Source: Hominimerdicola alba
Lineage (GTDB): Bacteria; Bacillota; Clostridia; Oscillospirales; Ruminococcaceae
Reading direction: 5' to 3'
Length of the DNA: 47,921 nt
NCBI RefSeq assembly: GCF_900112155.1
Contig: NZ_FOKQ01000014.1
Location: 1 to 47,921, forward strand
Each line of letters begins with the position of its first letter. Position 1 is the stretch's first letter. The notes beneath the pieces are model-generated. The model saw nothing but the letters and a program-made list of their open reading frames with translations, was not told the DNA's origin and made no database searches. Of the stretch, positions 1 through 7,595 are shown in pieces. The position numbers were made by a program, and so were the translations under genes.

Positions 1-368
1 TTTTGATTACTTTTTCTTGCACTTCTATTATACCATATTTTGTTGGATTTGTCGATATTTCGTTGCTTTATTGCTGTGTGAGGAGAGACTAATTATAGGT
101 CCGAGAGTATTGTATTCCTCGAACCTATAATATTGTTTGAATGATGATCACACTGTGGTTAAAATATCCGTGTTTGCTATCGGCATTAGTTACAAATCAA
201 CTCTTCGGCAGAATCCTGTCGAAGAGTTTGCATTTGATAGCTAAAAGATATATAACAGCAATTACATTATAATGCCTTCTCATAAAGTAAAGAAATGGTA
301 TCCGAGCAGAATTCAGTAGGGTGGTTTTTAACGCTTGCTTCAGAAACTTTGAAGCAGTTATCTGCGAA
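1..368. other. Gene-free left edge with two hairpins
   Basis: No convincing gene is visible here. Two inverted repeats are present: 92-105 pairs with 118-131 (ATTATAGGTCCGAG against its near-perfect complement, one mismatch, 12-base loop), and 199-211 pairs with 216-228 around AACTCTTCG with a 4-base loop. The second could end a leftward transcript from the gene remnant at 369-680, but it has no clean T-tract on that side. Their function is not established. Confidence 0.4.
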
Positions 369-680
369 CTACGAAATGACTTCTTTGGTAAAACCTTCAT
401 CGGAAAGCCTTACTCTGAGATCTATACTGTCAAGAAAACTCCGCATAGCGTCAGCGCAGTCTTTCTCGCTTCTGCCGTGCAGCAGCTTTGAAATAGCAGC
501 ATATTTTTCAGCCGCTATTAGTAATCCTAAATATCCTAACTGTTCAATATTATCAATATCCAGAGCTTCCCCATAAACGCTCAGACACACATATGCATAT
601 TTTTTGTACCTAACCCTGATACTTGATACAAAGCACCTGTTTAGCTTAGCGATCTCCCGATTTACTGCGATATGAATACC
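369..680 (-). pseudogene. Fragment of an unrecognised protein, no start codon
   Basis: An open frame on the minus strand runs from a stop codon at 681-683 to its own stop at 369. The translation looks protein-like: basic in its first half (NREIAKLNR, RVRYKKYAYV), then an acidic helical half containing EALDIDNIEQLGYLGLL and LHGRSEKDCADAMRSFLDSI. No ATG lies in the upstream half. The only usable start is a GTG at 590 with no purine-rich site before it, which would discard the coherent upstream part. I therefore read it as the 3' remainder of a longer gene whose 5' end is lost. The family is not recognised. Confidence 0.4.
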
Positions 681-772
681 TTACATCAAATAGCTAAAGA
701 AGGCAAGCGTGTTTACGCGCAGGAATAATATATCAATAACGCCAACATATATACAGAAAATACATCAGCTAT

Positions 773-856
773 TTGTGCAATAATACAAAGCGTAAAATTC
801 TTTCTAAATAAAGCGTTACTTTTGAGCTGAATTCGGCATTAGTATATGAATGCATT
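773..856 (+). repeat. Upstream copy of duplicated sigma-module promoter region
   Basis: This 84-base stretch matches 2912-2995 across its length. Shared blocks in the same order are TTGTGCAAT, ATACAAA, AAGCGTTACTTTT, CATTAGTATATGA and a final CATT. The other copy lies just upstream of an ECF sigma gene. Here the sigma gene is missing and only its anti-sigma partner follows. The conserved blocks probably hold the promoter and operator of the module, perhaps recognised by the cognate ECF factor (inference). Confidence 0.6.
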
Positions 857-954
857 CAATAACAGCAATGAAAGTCGACTCAAATAAACATAAGAAAATT
901 ATAAAGCAGATCTTGAAACTATGAAAGATCAAAAAGAAAATGAGGCGGAAGCTT

Positions 955-1116
955 ATGAAAAAGAATATCGCATATATTCGTCAAAGGCTTAAACCTTCTT
1001 CCGAGTTGAAACGGCGTGTGATGAAGCGTGCAGAAAAGCTCGAAGCCGGAAATAAGACATTCGGCTATAATAGGACAACAACGGATCACATAATAAAAAG
1101 GAGCAGATTCAAATGA
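955..1116 (+). CDS. 53-residue anti-sigma-type N-terminal peptide
   Basis: ATG at 955 follows GAGGCGG by a normal distance. The peptide MKKNIAYIRQRLKPSSEL ... RRVMKRAEKLEAG is a clear relative of the first 35 residues of the 595-residue anti-sigma protein starting at 3546 (IRRSLEPSAEMKRRVM, AAKLEAG). It is basic, helical and has no membrane segment, so it should be cytoplasmic and could be the sigma-contacting part. Its TGA overlaps the ATG of the next gene (ATGA at 1113-1116), and an AAAAAGGAG site precedes that start, so the two are probably translationally coupled. In the paralogous locus both parts form one polypeptide. The sigma gene expected directly upstream is absent. It may be functional or a relic. 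Confidence 0.55.
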   Translation: MKKNIAYIRQRLKPSSELKRRVMKRAEKLEAGNKTFGYNRTTTDHIIKRSRFK

Positions 1117-2021
1117 AAGCAAATAATACAAGAGAGAACTCAAAAATCAAAAAACGTTTTCCAATAGCCGTTATTTCGGTTGCAGCGTGCGCAGCACTTG
1201 TTATGGGTCTGACAGCGTGCAGTAATAATAATGACCAAACAGATCTCTCGGCGGCTGCTAAGGACAGCAGTACAAACATAAGCGTGGACAACACTAATGA
1301 AACCAACATTGTTTCCGAAACAACGGAGAGCAGTGTTTCAAATGACGTTCAGAATGATCCAGTCGGTGACAGCAATATCCCCTCTGACAACAACGACAAT
1401 AATCCCGAAGCAGCAAACAGTCAGACTGAAAATGTGGAGATGTCTGTAGATAAAATGCTTTCAATGGACGGTGAACAGCTCAGGGCACTTTCAAATGATG
1501 ATTATGAGATACTTGAAGCGGCATCGTCGCAATGCGCTAATTTTGGTCTGAAATGCGCCGCATTCCCCGAATACGTCTTTGTGCTTGAATGCGCGAACTA
1601 TATGTACAACAAGCCGGAAATCACCATAAAAGTACCTTACCATGGTGATGAGTTTGGGCTGGGTAACAAGATAACACAGCTGAATCTTTATGAAGGCGCG
1701 AACGTCGGCAACGGTGTGACTGTCGGAATGACATATAATGAGATAGAAGAACAGCTGGGACATGATATCGGAGTAAGTATGGTCAATACTACACTTGGTC
1801 TGGCTGCATGGACCGAAATAGACGGCAGATACTGGGCTCTGCATTTTGATGTGACCGATGTACCGGATGGTGAGATATGGAAGAGACTGGAAGAATCAAC
1901 GGAAGGTGGAGAAATCAATCTTGACGATCCCGGTCACGCTGACTTATCTGATATTAATCCCGTATGCGATCTGGCTGTATTTGATATAGAAGCAGATAAC
2001 TGGCATTACGGAAGAATATAA
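1113..2021 (+). CDS. Lipoprotein, membrane half of split anti-sigma paralogue
   Basis: 302 residues. A basic start is followed by a hydrophobic stretch PIAVISVAACAALVMG and a lipobox-like LTAC at about residues 34-37, so it is predicted to be an exported lipoprotein. The hydrophobic stretch closely matches the transmembrane segment of the paralogue at 3546 (AAVISVAACAAVVIG). A low-complexity Asn/Asp/Ser/Thr linker (about 38-105) leads to a folded domain of about 190 residues containing GMTYNEIEEQLG, a motif type seen in many small secreted or lipid-anchored domains. Its start overlaps the upstream peptide stop by ATGA with the site AAAAAGGAG. The domain family is not recognised. It probably belongs to an envelope-sensing sigma/anti-sigma system. 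Confidence 0.65.
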   Translation: MKANNTRENSKIKKRFPIAVISVAACAALVMGLTACSNNNDQTDLSAAAKDSSTNISVDNTNETNIVSETTESSVSNDVQNDPVGDSNIPSDNNDNNPEAANSQTENVEMSVDKMLSMDGEQLRALSNDDYEILEAASSQCANFGLKCAAFPEYVFVLECANYMYNKPEITIKVPYHGDEFGLGNKITQLNLYEGANVGNGVTVGMTYNEIEEQLGHDIGVSMVNTTLGLAAWTEIDGRYWALHFDVTDVPDGEIWKRLEESTEGGEINLDDPGHADLSDINPVCDLAVFDIEADNWHYGRI

Positions 2022-2034
2022 AAGAGGTAAAAAA

Positions 2035-2856
2035 ATGAAAAGAAAACTATTCTGTGAGCTGTCTCCGCTTACTTACGCTATCTCGGAGCGCAAGTGTGAA
2101 ATGGTAAGAACGGTAAAAAATCTGTTTGAGGCAGGCAACTTTGCAAAAACGAGATCGGATCAAAAGCTTGAATATTCAATATACAAGCACAATTCGCTTA
2201 TAAGACGCAGACTCGGAAACGTGGATATGCACTTGCAGGAGAATAAAGCAGTAAACCTTTCTCTTGCTGCACCAAAAATAAATATGCTCCTGATACGTCC
2301 CGGTGAGACCTTTTCATTCTGGTATCTTGTTGGCAGTCTATCCGAAAAGAACGGATATAAGGAAGGACTGACGATATTTTCCGATCACCCTTCCTCGGGG
2401 ATAGGCGGCGGTATGTGTCAGATGACTAACCTTATCCACTGGATGGTGCTTCATTCCGAAATGGAGATAACAGAGCACCATCACCACGACCAGATAGATC
2501 TGTTCCCTGACTTTAACAGGACTATACCCTTCGGGACAGGCACAAGTATAATGTACAATTATCTGGACTATCGATTCAAGAATACGACTGATATCACATA
2601 TCAGCTTGTGATCTACACCACCGACGAATACCTTTGCGGAGAACTAAGGGCGAATAAGCGACAGGAACACAAATACCATATATGGGCAGAAAACGTTTTT
2701 TTCTCGCAGAAAAACGGTATCGTATACCGCAACGGAGAGGTATATCGTGACAAAATCGACCGCAGGACAGGAGAACACGTCGAGAAAAAGCTGATACGAA
2801 AGAATCATGCAAGAGTTTGTTATGATACGAGCGGCCTTGAAATAAAAGCAGTGTGA
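2035..2856 (+). CDS. VanW-like protein
   Basis: 273 residues, starting 13 bases after the lipoprotein gene with AAAGAGGTAAAAAA before the ATG, so probably in the same transcript. VanW hallmarks are visible in the middle: PGETFSFWYLVG near residue 88, GIGGGMCQMTNLIHW near residue 122, then EHHHHDQIDLFPDFNRT and PFGTGTSIMYNYLDYRFKN. VanW proteins are named from VanB-type glycopeptide resistance clusters, but their biochemical role is unsettled and most copies lie outside resistance operons. No signal peptide is seen. The position between two envelope-type sigma modules, one with a PASTA domain, suggests a cell-wall function (inference). No vanHAX genes are present, so this is not evidence of vancomycin resistance. 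Confidence 0.85.
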   Translation: MKRKLFCELSPLTYAISERKCEMVRTVKNLFEAGNFAKTRSDQKLEYSIYKHNSLIRRRLGNVDMHLQENKAVNLSLAAPKINMLLIRPGETFSFWYLVGSLSEKNGYKEGLTIFSDHPSSGIGGGMCQMTNLIHWMVLHSEMEITEHHHHDQIDLFPDFNRTIPFGTGTSIMYNYLDYRFKNTTDITYQLVIYTTDEYLCGELRANKRQEHKYHIWAENVFFSQKNGIVYRNGEVYRDKIDRRTGEHVEKKLIRKNHARVCYDTSGLEIKAV

Positions 2857-2911
2857 CAGCTGCTTTCTCGTCAGTAAGCTTCAATTCAATCTGTCATAGA
2901 AGTTATCGACT

Positions 2912-2995
2912 TGTGCAATGATACAAATCGAAACGTTTCCTCTTCAAAAAGCGTTACTTTTATGCTAAAATCATCATTAGTATATGAGCACATTA
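2912..2995 (+). promoter_or_regulatory. Conserved promoter region of the ECF sigma gene
   Basis: Second copy of the 84-base element at 773-856, ending 36 bases before the sigma ATG. Conserved blocks are TTGTGCAAT, ATACAAA, AAGCGTTACTTTT and CATTAGTATATGA. Conservation of the upstream DNA while the downstream genes have diverged suggests a protein-binding or promoter role. The exact -35/-10 cannot be assigned by eye. Confidence 0.5.
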
Positions 2996-3031
2996 AACAA
3001 ACAAAAAAACATAGAAAGGCGGTGAGCGGCA

Positions 3032-3568
3032 ATGTCGATGGAAAGTGCAGAGAAAGACCTGGAATATGTTATGGATAAATACGGCGGGACTGTGAACGGC
3101 ATTATCTGCTCAATGCTCAGGTCACATTCGGAAAGAGATGATCTTTTTCAGGAGGTGTTCCTGCTGTACTATACAAAAGACCTTCATTTCGAAGACGAAG
3201 GAGCGCGGCGCTCGTGGCTTATACGCACGGCACTGAACCTTTGTCGTTCGGCGAACCGTTCGCCGTGGAATCTGCTTCGGAGCGGAGAGGAATTCGATCC
3301 GTACAGCGTGGTAGACACCGAAAGTCTTTCGGAAGATAACGGGCTGTGGCAAAAAGTCTGCGGGCTTAAAGAAAAATACCGACTGCCGGTGTATCTGCAT
3401 TACTTTGAGGGACTTTCCCTGGCGGAGGTAGCAGAGATCATGCAGACAAGCGAAGCGGCGGTGAAAATGCGGCTCAAAAGAGCAAGAGAAAAACTTAAAA
3501 TTGAACTTACTAAAAATGATAATTCGGAAATGGAGGCGGCAGGAAATGAAAAAAGAGAATATATCTGA
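3032..3568 (+). CDS. ECF-type RNA polymerase sigma factor
   Basis: 178 residues, a typical ECF length. Region 2 is at about 10-75 (DLFQEVFLLYY, WLIRTALNLCRS). Region 4 is at about 105-160 with the helix-turn-helix YFEGLSLAEVAEIMQTSEAA followed by VKMRLKRAREKLK. ATG at 3032 follows AAAGGCGGTGAG. The 3' end overlaps the downstream anti-sigma start at 3546 by 23 bases, the usual coupling of ECF factors to their inhibitors. It probably directs RNA polymerase to its own promoter and to envelope-stress genes after release by the membrane partner (family knowledge). Confidence 0.92.
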   Translation: MSMESAEKDLEYVMDKYGGTVNGIICSMLRSHSERDDLFQEVFLLYYTKDLHFEDEGARRSWLIRTALNLCRSANRSPWNLLRSGEEFDPYSVVDTESLSEDNGLWQKVCGLKEKYRLPVYLHYFEGLSLAEVAEIMQTSEAAVKMRLKRAREKLKIELTKNDNSEMEAAGNEKREYI

Positions 3569-5333
3569 AATACGCCGCAGCCTTGAACCGTCCGCAGAGA
3601 TGAAGCGCCGCGTTATGGAACGTGCAGCAAAGCTCGAAGCGGGCAGAAAGACCTTCGGCAATGAAAAGACAACAACGGATAGCAGCACAATAACTGCATT
3701 CGGTACAAAAGATAAAAAGGAGCAAACAACAATGAGTGTAAACAGATCTGATATTATTAAGGTTAAAAGCCATCTTCCCGCAGCTGTGATCTCGGTTGCA
3801 GCCTGCGCAGCTGTCGTTATCGGTATAGCAGCTGTCAACATGAACGAGAAGACTCCAAAGCCTCTCCCGACGACAGGTCAGGACAGCAGCATGACAACAG
3901 ACGATCAGACGATCACAAAAGATGAAGAACTATCCCCCGAAGACGTTATGACCGTGACCGAAAGTGACGGAAGCTCTTTCACCATTACAGATAAAGACAG
4001 GATAGCGGCTATTGACGCGATAGTCGAAAAGACAAAAAAGTGCCATATCTGGTATGGCGAAGCCGTTCCGACCGAACGTACTTTAGAATATTATGTTGAC
4101 GGAAAACAGCGCATTGTCGAGATCAGCGGAGAACAACTCAGCACCTATCATCCGGACAGTGACCCTCACCCTGAAATTTGCTGGGTAGTCACTGTTGACG
4201 GCGGATCATATGCTCTATGCGAGTTTACTCCCGATGAACCATATTATCAATTGTACTATGCGACCCAAAAGGGCGGCAACCTGACTTTCAGGAAACAGAA
4301 TAATAAAAATAATGACAGCAATAATGAAGACGAATTTTATGATAACCCGTTTGATGAAGAATACCATAACGAAGAGGCTGCCCGTAAGCTAAGAAGTATT
4401 ATTGATGATATACGTAAGAACAGTACGCCTCAGTTTGAAACAGAGAACCTGTATTATTATTATGAAGAACACTTGCCATCAGGGGATGATTGTCGTGCTG
4501 ATTGTTCCTTCAAGCTGGACGGAAATTACTACGATATCGAACTGTACTGGGATTCCGATCTGATACGTCTTGATGTATGTGAATGGAGTGACGGTAAAGA
4601 TCTTACTTTACTGTATAAAGACACGCAGAATTGGATAGCCGAATTTGATGAAGTATTCGGCTCACTGACTGATATTCCCGATGAATCCGGAGCACAGCCG
4701 GAAGATACCGCAGAAATTGAGTGGTTCGGAGAAGATGACACAGCATTCGGCGCACAGGAAGATGAACCCTCTGATGATATGGTCAAGATACCGGAACTTT
4801 TTGAACTGACAGAAGAACAGGCTGTTGCCGCACTTAAAAAAGCCGGTCTGAACTGCCTGATCAGATACAATTTTGACTCTACAGAAAAAGGCTATGTCTG
4901 CTCGTATTACGGCGATCCCGACACAGATAATTATGTTAACAAGGGAACATATATCGCAGTGGATATATCACTTGGAGAATATGACGGACCCATTGAAATG
5001 GTTAAACCAGAATTCGCAACTTGGTATTATCCTACTAAGGAAAGCAAACTGAAAGTACCTGTCCCCGACTGCCTGAGCGGTTCGTACACTTTTAATATTT
5101 ACTTCGGAACAGATCCTGAGTACACAACTACAACAGATGATATAAAGGGCGTTAAAAACATCACATTAGATGTATATGCCAGTGACAAAGAACGGTTCGT
5201 TGTTTACGCAAAGAAGAATAACTCGGCTGAAGAAAACCTTATCCGCTATGCGACCTATGAGTTCGATTATACATCCGAGACATGGACTCTGATCGGCGAA
5301 CTCAACACCGACGGACTTCTCGGAGCAAATTAA
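3546..5333 (+). CDS. Membrane anti-sigma-type protein with extracellular PASTA domain
   Basis: 595 residues from ATG 3546, which follows GGAGGCGGCAGGAA; an in-frame ATG at 3501 lies deeper inside the sigma gene with no such site. A cytoplasmic basic N-terminus (1-60, EIRRSLEPSAEMKRRVM) is followed by one transmembrane segment at about 77-97 and then a large outer part. Residues about 413-477 form a recognisable PASTA domain: VKIPELFELTEEQAVAALKK, then AGLNC, and a closing KGTYIAVDISLG. PASTA domains bind muropeptides or beta-lactams in Ser/Thr kinases and PBPs. A second start with its own site (AAAAAGGAG, ATG 3732) sits in frame just before the membrane segment, at the point where the paralogue is split into two ORFs. 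It likely senses cell-wall state and holds the adjacent ECF sigma (inference). Confidence 0.75.
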   Translation: MKKENISEIRRSLEPSAEMKRRVMERAAKLEAGRKTFGNEKTTTDSSTITAFGTKDKKEQTTMSVNRSDIIKVKSHLPAAVISVAACAAVVIGIAAVNMNEKTPKPLPTTGQDSSMTTDDQTITKDEELSPEDVMTVTESDGSSFTITDKDRIAAIDAIVEKTKKCHIWYGEAVPTERTLEYYVDGKQRIVEISGEQLSTYHPDSDPHPEICWVVTVDGGSYALCEFTPDEPYYQLYYATQKGGNLTFRKQNNKNNDSNNEDEFYDNPFDEEYHNEEAARKLRSIIDDIRKNSTPQFETENLYYYYEEHLPSGDDCRADCSFKLDGNYYDIELYWDSDLIRLDVCEWSDGKDLTLLYKDTQNWIAEFDEVFGSLTDIPDESGAQPEDTAEIEWFGEDDTAFGAQEDEPSDDMVKIPELFELTEEQAVAALKKAGLNCLIRYNFDSTEKGYVCSYYGDPDTDNYVNKGTYIAVDISLGEYDGPIEMVKPEFATWYYPTKESKLKVPVPDCLSGSYTFNIYFGTDPEYTTTTDDIKGVKNITLDVYASDKERFVVYAKKNNSAEENLIRYATYEFDYTSETWTLIGELNTDGLLGAN

Positions 5334-5434
5334 ATAAACTGATAGGTATTGCGGAGTGAAAAACCTAGATAACTACCTCGTAATAAAAACCGAGAATTCT
5401 GTATTTTGATGCTTCTGTGATCTGCAATATACAT

Positions 5435-5469
5435 AAAAACACCGACATCTAAGTGATGCCGGTGTTTTT
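5435..5469. terminator. Bidirectional terminator hairpin
   Basis: AAAAACACCG-ACATC pairs with GATGC-CGGTGTTTTT around a 5-base loop (TAAGT). It has T-runs on both strands. It lies between convergent gene sets ending at 5333 (+) and 5598 (-). Confidence 0.85.
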
Positions 5470-5597
5470 GCTATCAACTGTATTGTCTTTGATCATATGG
5501 TTTTGAAAAAACTTCCTTGTGCCGGGGCATCATACTCATATATGCAAAAATCCGTCTATACATGAAATTCGATGAAACAGAAGGTACGCCGATAGGA

Positions 5598-6722
5598 TTA
5601 TTCTGCATATCTGTATTCAACACCGTCTATAATGACGCTCTCTATATTATCAAGCTCGAAGAATCCGTCTTCTTCGACCCTTGCCACAAGTGACTGATCT
5701 ACAATATTAGAATTATCGTTATACTGCTCTTCCCTGAATTTTTCTACATCCTCGGGGTCACCGTTAAAGTCATCAAATTCCATTGTGAAACCAACCTCTG
5801 CAAAAGGCTTTGCTGTACTGCCGTCCTTGAAGTTTATCGTGACCTCACTGTAAGCACCATCACCATTGTATCCGCCGTCCTTAAGATATCTGCCACACTC
5901 GATGTCATGTTCTGTGCCTCTTACATAAAGCGAATATGGCGAGATAGTTACGTTTTCAAAACCGTCACCGTTCACTGCCTTTAATTCACGTTTCTCGATG
6001 TAATCGGATAAGTAAAGCTCTATTGACAGGCCGCTGACTTTTTCTGTGATGACAAGCGGCTGATCCCAATCATAATCCATTGTAGGGATATACACCAATG
6101 TTTCGAATCGGTATTTATTGCTATTTTTTGTGGATCCACACATAGATGCCGCCAGATAATTTGTTTCACAATTCAATTCATCTCCTTTTGTACTTCTGTC
6201 ACTGTCTCGATCTCCATTGCTGAACACCAGGCTGGGTTCAGCGGTTTCCAAACCGTGTTTTTTCCAGAGTTTTCTGGTCGCTTCCTCCATCTCCTTCTCT
6301 TGTGTATAATCATATTTCTCCACGCACTTTGCATGATCTAAATCATATCTAAAGGTGAGGTAGTCAAGATCTCCGACTATCTTCCTGCCCTTCTTTGAAT
6401 GCGACTCAACACTCAGTACGACCTCACAATCATCTGCATCGAATACAAAACCATGTACGGTCAATGTTATATCATCGTTTTTGACCTGCTTTATCGTTTG
6501 ACTTATCTGTTCGGAATATGGAGAAAGGTCGCCCATGAAATGTCTCTGTAAGACATCTATAAGCCCGAATCTGCCTGCCGATACCAGACATAATACTACC
6601 GCTGCCGCTATAAGTAATAATACTATCCGTTTGTTTATCTTCTTTCTCTGTGTTTCACTTGCTTCAAGGATATGTTTGTCACTTATACCCCCGAATGCTC
6701 GAAGCAGTTTCATTTCATTCAT
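5598..6722 (-). CDS. Membrane anti-sigma-type protein (DUF4179-like)
   Basis: 374 residues. A short cytoplasmic part (1-33) is followed by a single transmembrane segment RIVLLLIAAAVVLCLVSAG at about 32-50 and an outer domain of about 320 residues rich in beta-strand patterns. Early motifs such as DDITLTVHGFVFDADDCEVV and a later block about LSDYIEKRELKAVNGDG resemble the extracellular domains of DUF4179-type proteins that pair with ECF sigma factors in Firmicutes. The start overlaps the end of the sigma gene by 8 bases, showing coupling. It is unrelated in sequence to the anti-sigma at 3546, so the region carries two different sensor designs. The ligand is unknown. Confidence 0.7.
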   Translation of the reverse strand: MNEMKLLRAFGGISDKHILEASETQRKKINKRIVLLLIAAAVVLCLVSAGRFGLIDVLQRHFMGDLSPYSEQISQTIKQVKNDDITLTVHGFVFDADDCEVVLSVESHSKKGRKIVGDLDYLTFRYDLDHAKCVEKYDYTQEKEMEEATRKLWKKHGLETAEPSLVFSNGDRDSDRSTKGDELNCETNYLAASMCGSTKNSNKYRFETLVYIPTMDYDWDQPLVITEKVSGLSIELYLSDYIEKRELKAVNGDGFENVTISPYSLYVRGTEHDIECGRYLKDGGYNGDGAYSEVTINFKDGSTAKPFAEVGFTMEFDDFNGDPEDVEKFREEQYNDNSNIVDQSLVARVEEDGFFELDNIESVIIDGVEYRYAE

Positions 6723-7278
6723 TGCTCCATCCCTCCTGCTCCAGATATTTTTTCAAAGCTTCTCTTGTCCGTTTCAGGCGCATTTTGACAGCACTTTCGC
6801 TGAGTTTATAGCTGTGTGCTATCTCCTTGACGCTGCTCATGTACCAGTAACGACGCACGAATATCTTACGTGTGCCGTCGTCCAGTGTTCCGAGAAAACT
6901 GTCAAGTAACTGTTCTAAAACCTTCTGCTCCGTATACTTCTCCGCACTTTCATCTGACGGTATTACCTCAGCAAGCTCTTCTAGCACAAGCTTCACCTCG
7001 CCTTTGCCCCGTTTTGCTGAATTCAGTTTTTCGTATAGATTTAGCGACAGATTACGCACAATCCTGCCGAGATATGCCTTCAAGCTAAGCGGGCGGGACG
7101 GCGGTATGGTATTCCAAATCTTGAGATAGCTATCGTTCACAACTTCCTCAGAATCACTGTGGTCATGAAGGATATTCATCGCAATTGAATTGCAATATCC
7201 GCCGTACTTTCCGCTTGTCTCGGTGATAGCATTCTCGGAACGAGCCAAATAAAGCCCAATGATTTCTTCGTCCTGCAT
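6715..7278 (-). CDS. ECF-type RNA polymerase sigma factor
   Basis: 187 residues. Region 2 is seen in SEEVVNDSYLKIWNTIPP and LKAYLGRIVRNLSLNLYEK. Region 4 is seen in VRRYWYMSSVKEIAHSYKLS followed by ESAVKMRLKRTREALKKYLE, with the helix-turn-helix in place. ATG 7278 is preceded on the minus strand by AAAGGAGGTCACAGC, an excellent site. It is co-transcribed and overlapped with the membrane protein at 5598-6722, its probable anti-sigma. A sigma-A promoter lies 79-107 bases upstream, so at least basal expression does not need self-activation. Confidence 0.92.
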   Translation of the reverse strand: MQDEEIIGLYLARSENAITETSGKYGGYCNSIAMNILHDHSDSEEVVNDSYLKIWNTIPPSRPLSLKAYLGRIVRNLSLNLYEKLNSAKRGKGEVKLVLEELAEVIPSDESAEKYTEQKVLEQLLDSFLGTLDDGTRKIFVRRYWYMSSVKEIAHSYKLSESAVKMRLKRTREALKKYLEQEGWSNE

Positions 7279-7356
7279 TGCTGTGACCTCCTTTCACTTA
7301 TATAGACAGGAGACATGGTGGATAGGTCACATAAAAATAGAAATTTTCCGAAAATA

Positions 7357-7385
7357 ATTATATCATGAGTTCAGGGCTCAGTCAA
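7357..7385 (-). promoter_or_regulatory. Sigma-A promoter for the minus-strand ECF pair
   Basis: On the minus strand, TTGACT (7385-7380) and TATAAT (7362-7357) are separated by exactly 17 bases. The predicted start is about 70 bases before the sigma ATG. Confidence 0.75.
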
Positions 7386-7487
7386 GAAAGTTTGACATTC
7401 CTGAAAAAACACCAAAAATAAAGAGCTTAGCTGAATCTCTGTGAGGATGAGGACAACGCTGACAAAAACAAGTGACAGTTAGTACAT

Positions 7488-7517
7488 AAAAAGCCGCAGA
7501 TCAGACTGCGGCTTTTT
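7488..7517 (-). terminator. Rho-independent terminator
   Basis: AAAAAGCCGCAG pairs perfectly with CTGCGGCTTTTT around a 6-base loop. It lies 79 bases beyond the stop of the DUF3810 gene. The T-tract follows on the minus strand; the plus strand also has one. Confidence 0.88.
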
Positions 7518-7595
7518 TTACTTAGAAAGAGTTTCATCCGGTGAAAAAGTAGTATGAACGTGTTCCTATAATAATGTAAGACCCAATTATTCCGG

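Noticed and set aside
2035-2856. Vancomycin resistance cluster
   Set aside because: Only a VanW-like gene is present; no vanH, vanA/B, vanX or vanS/R genes lie beside it.
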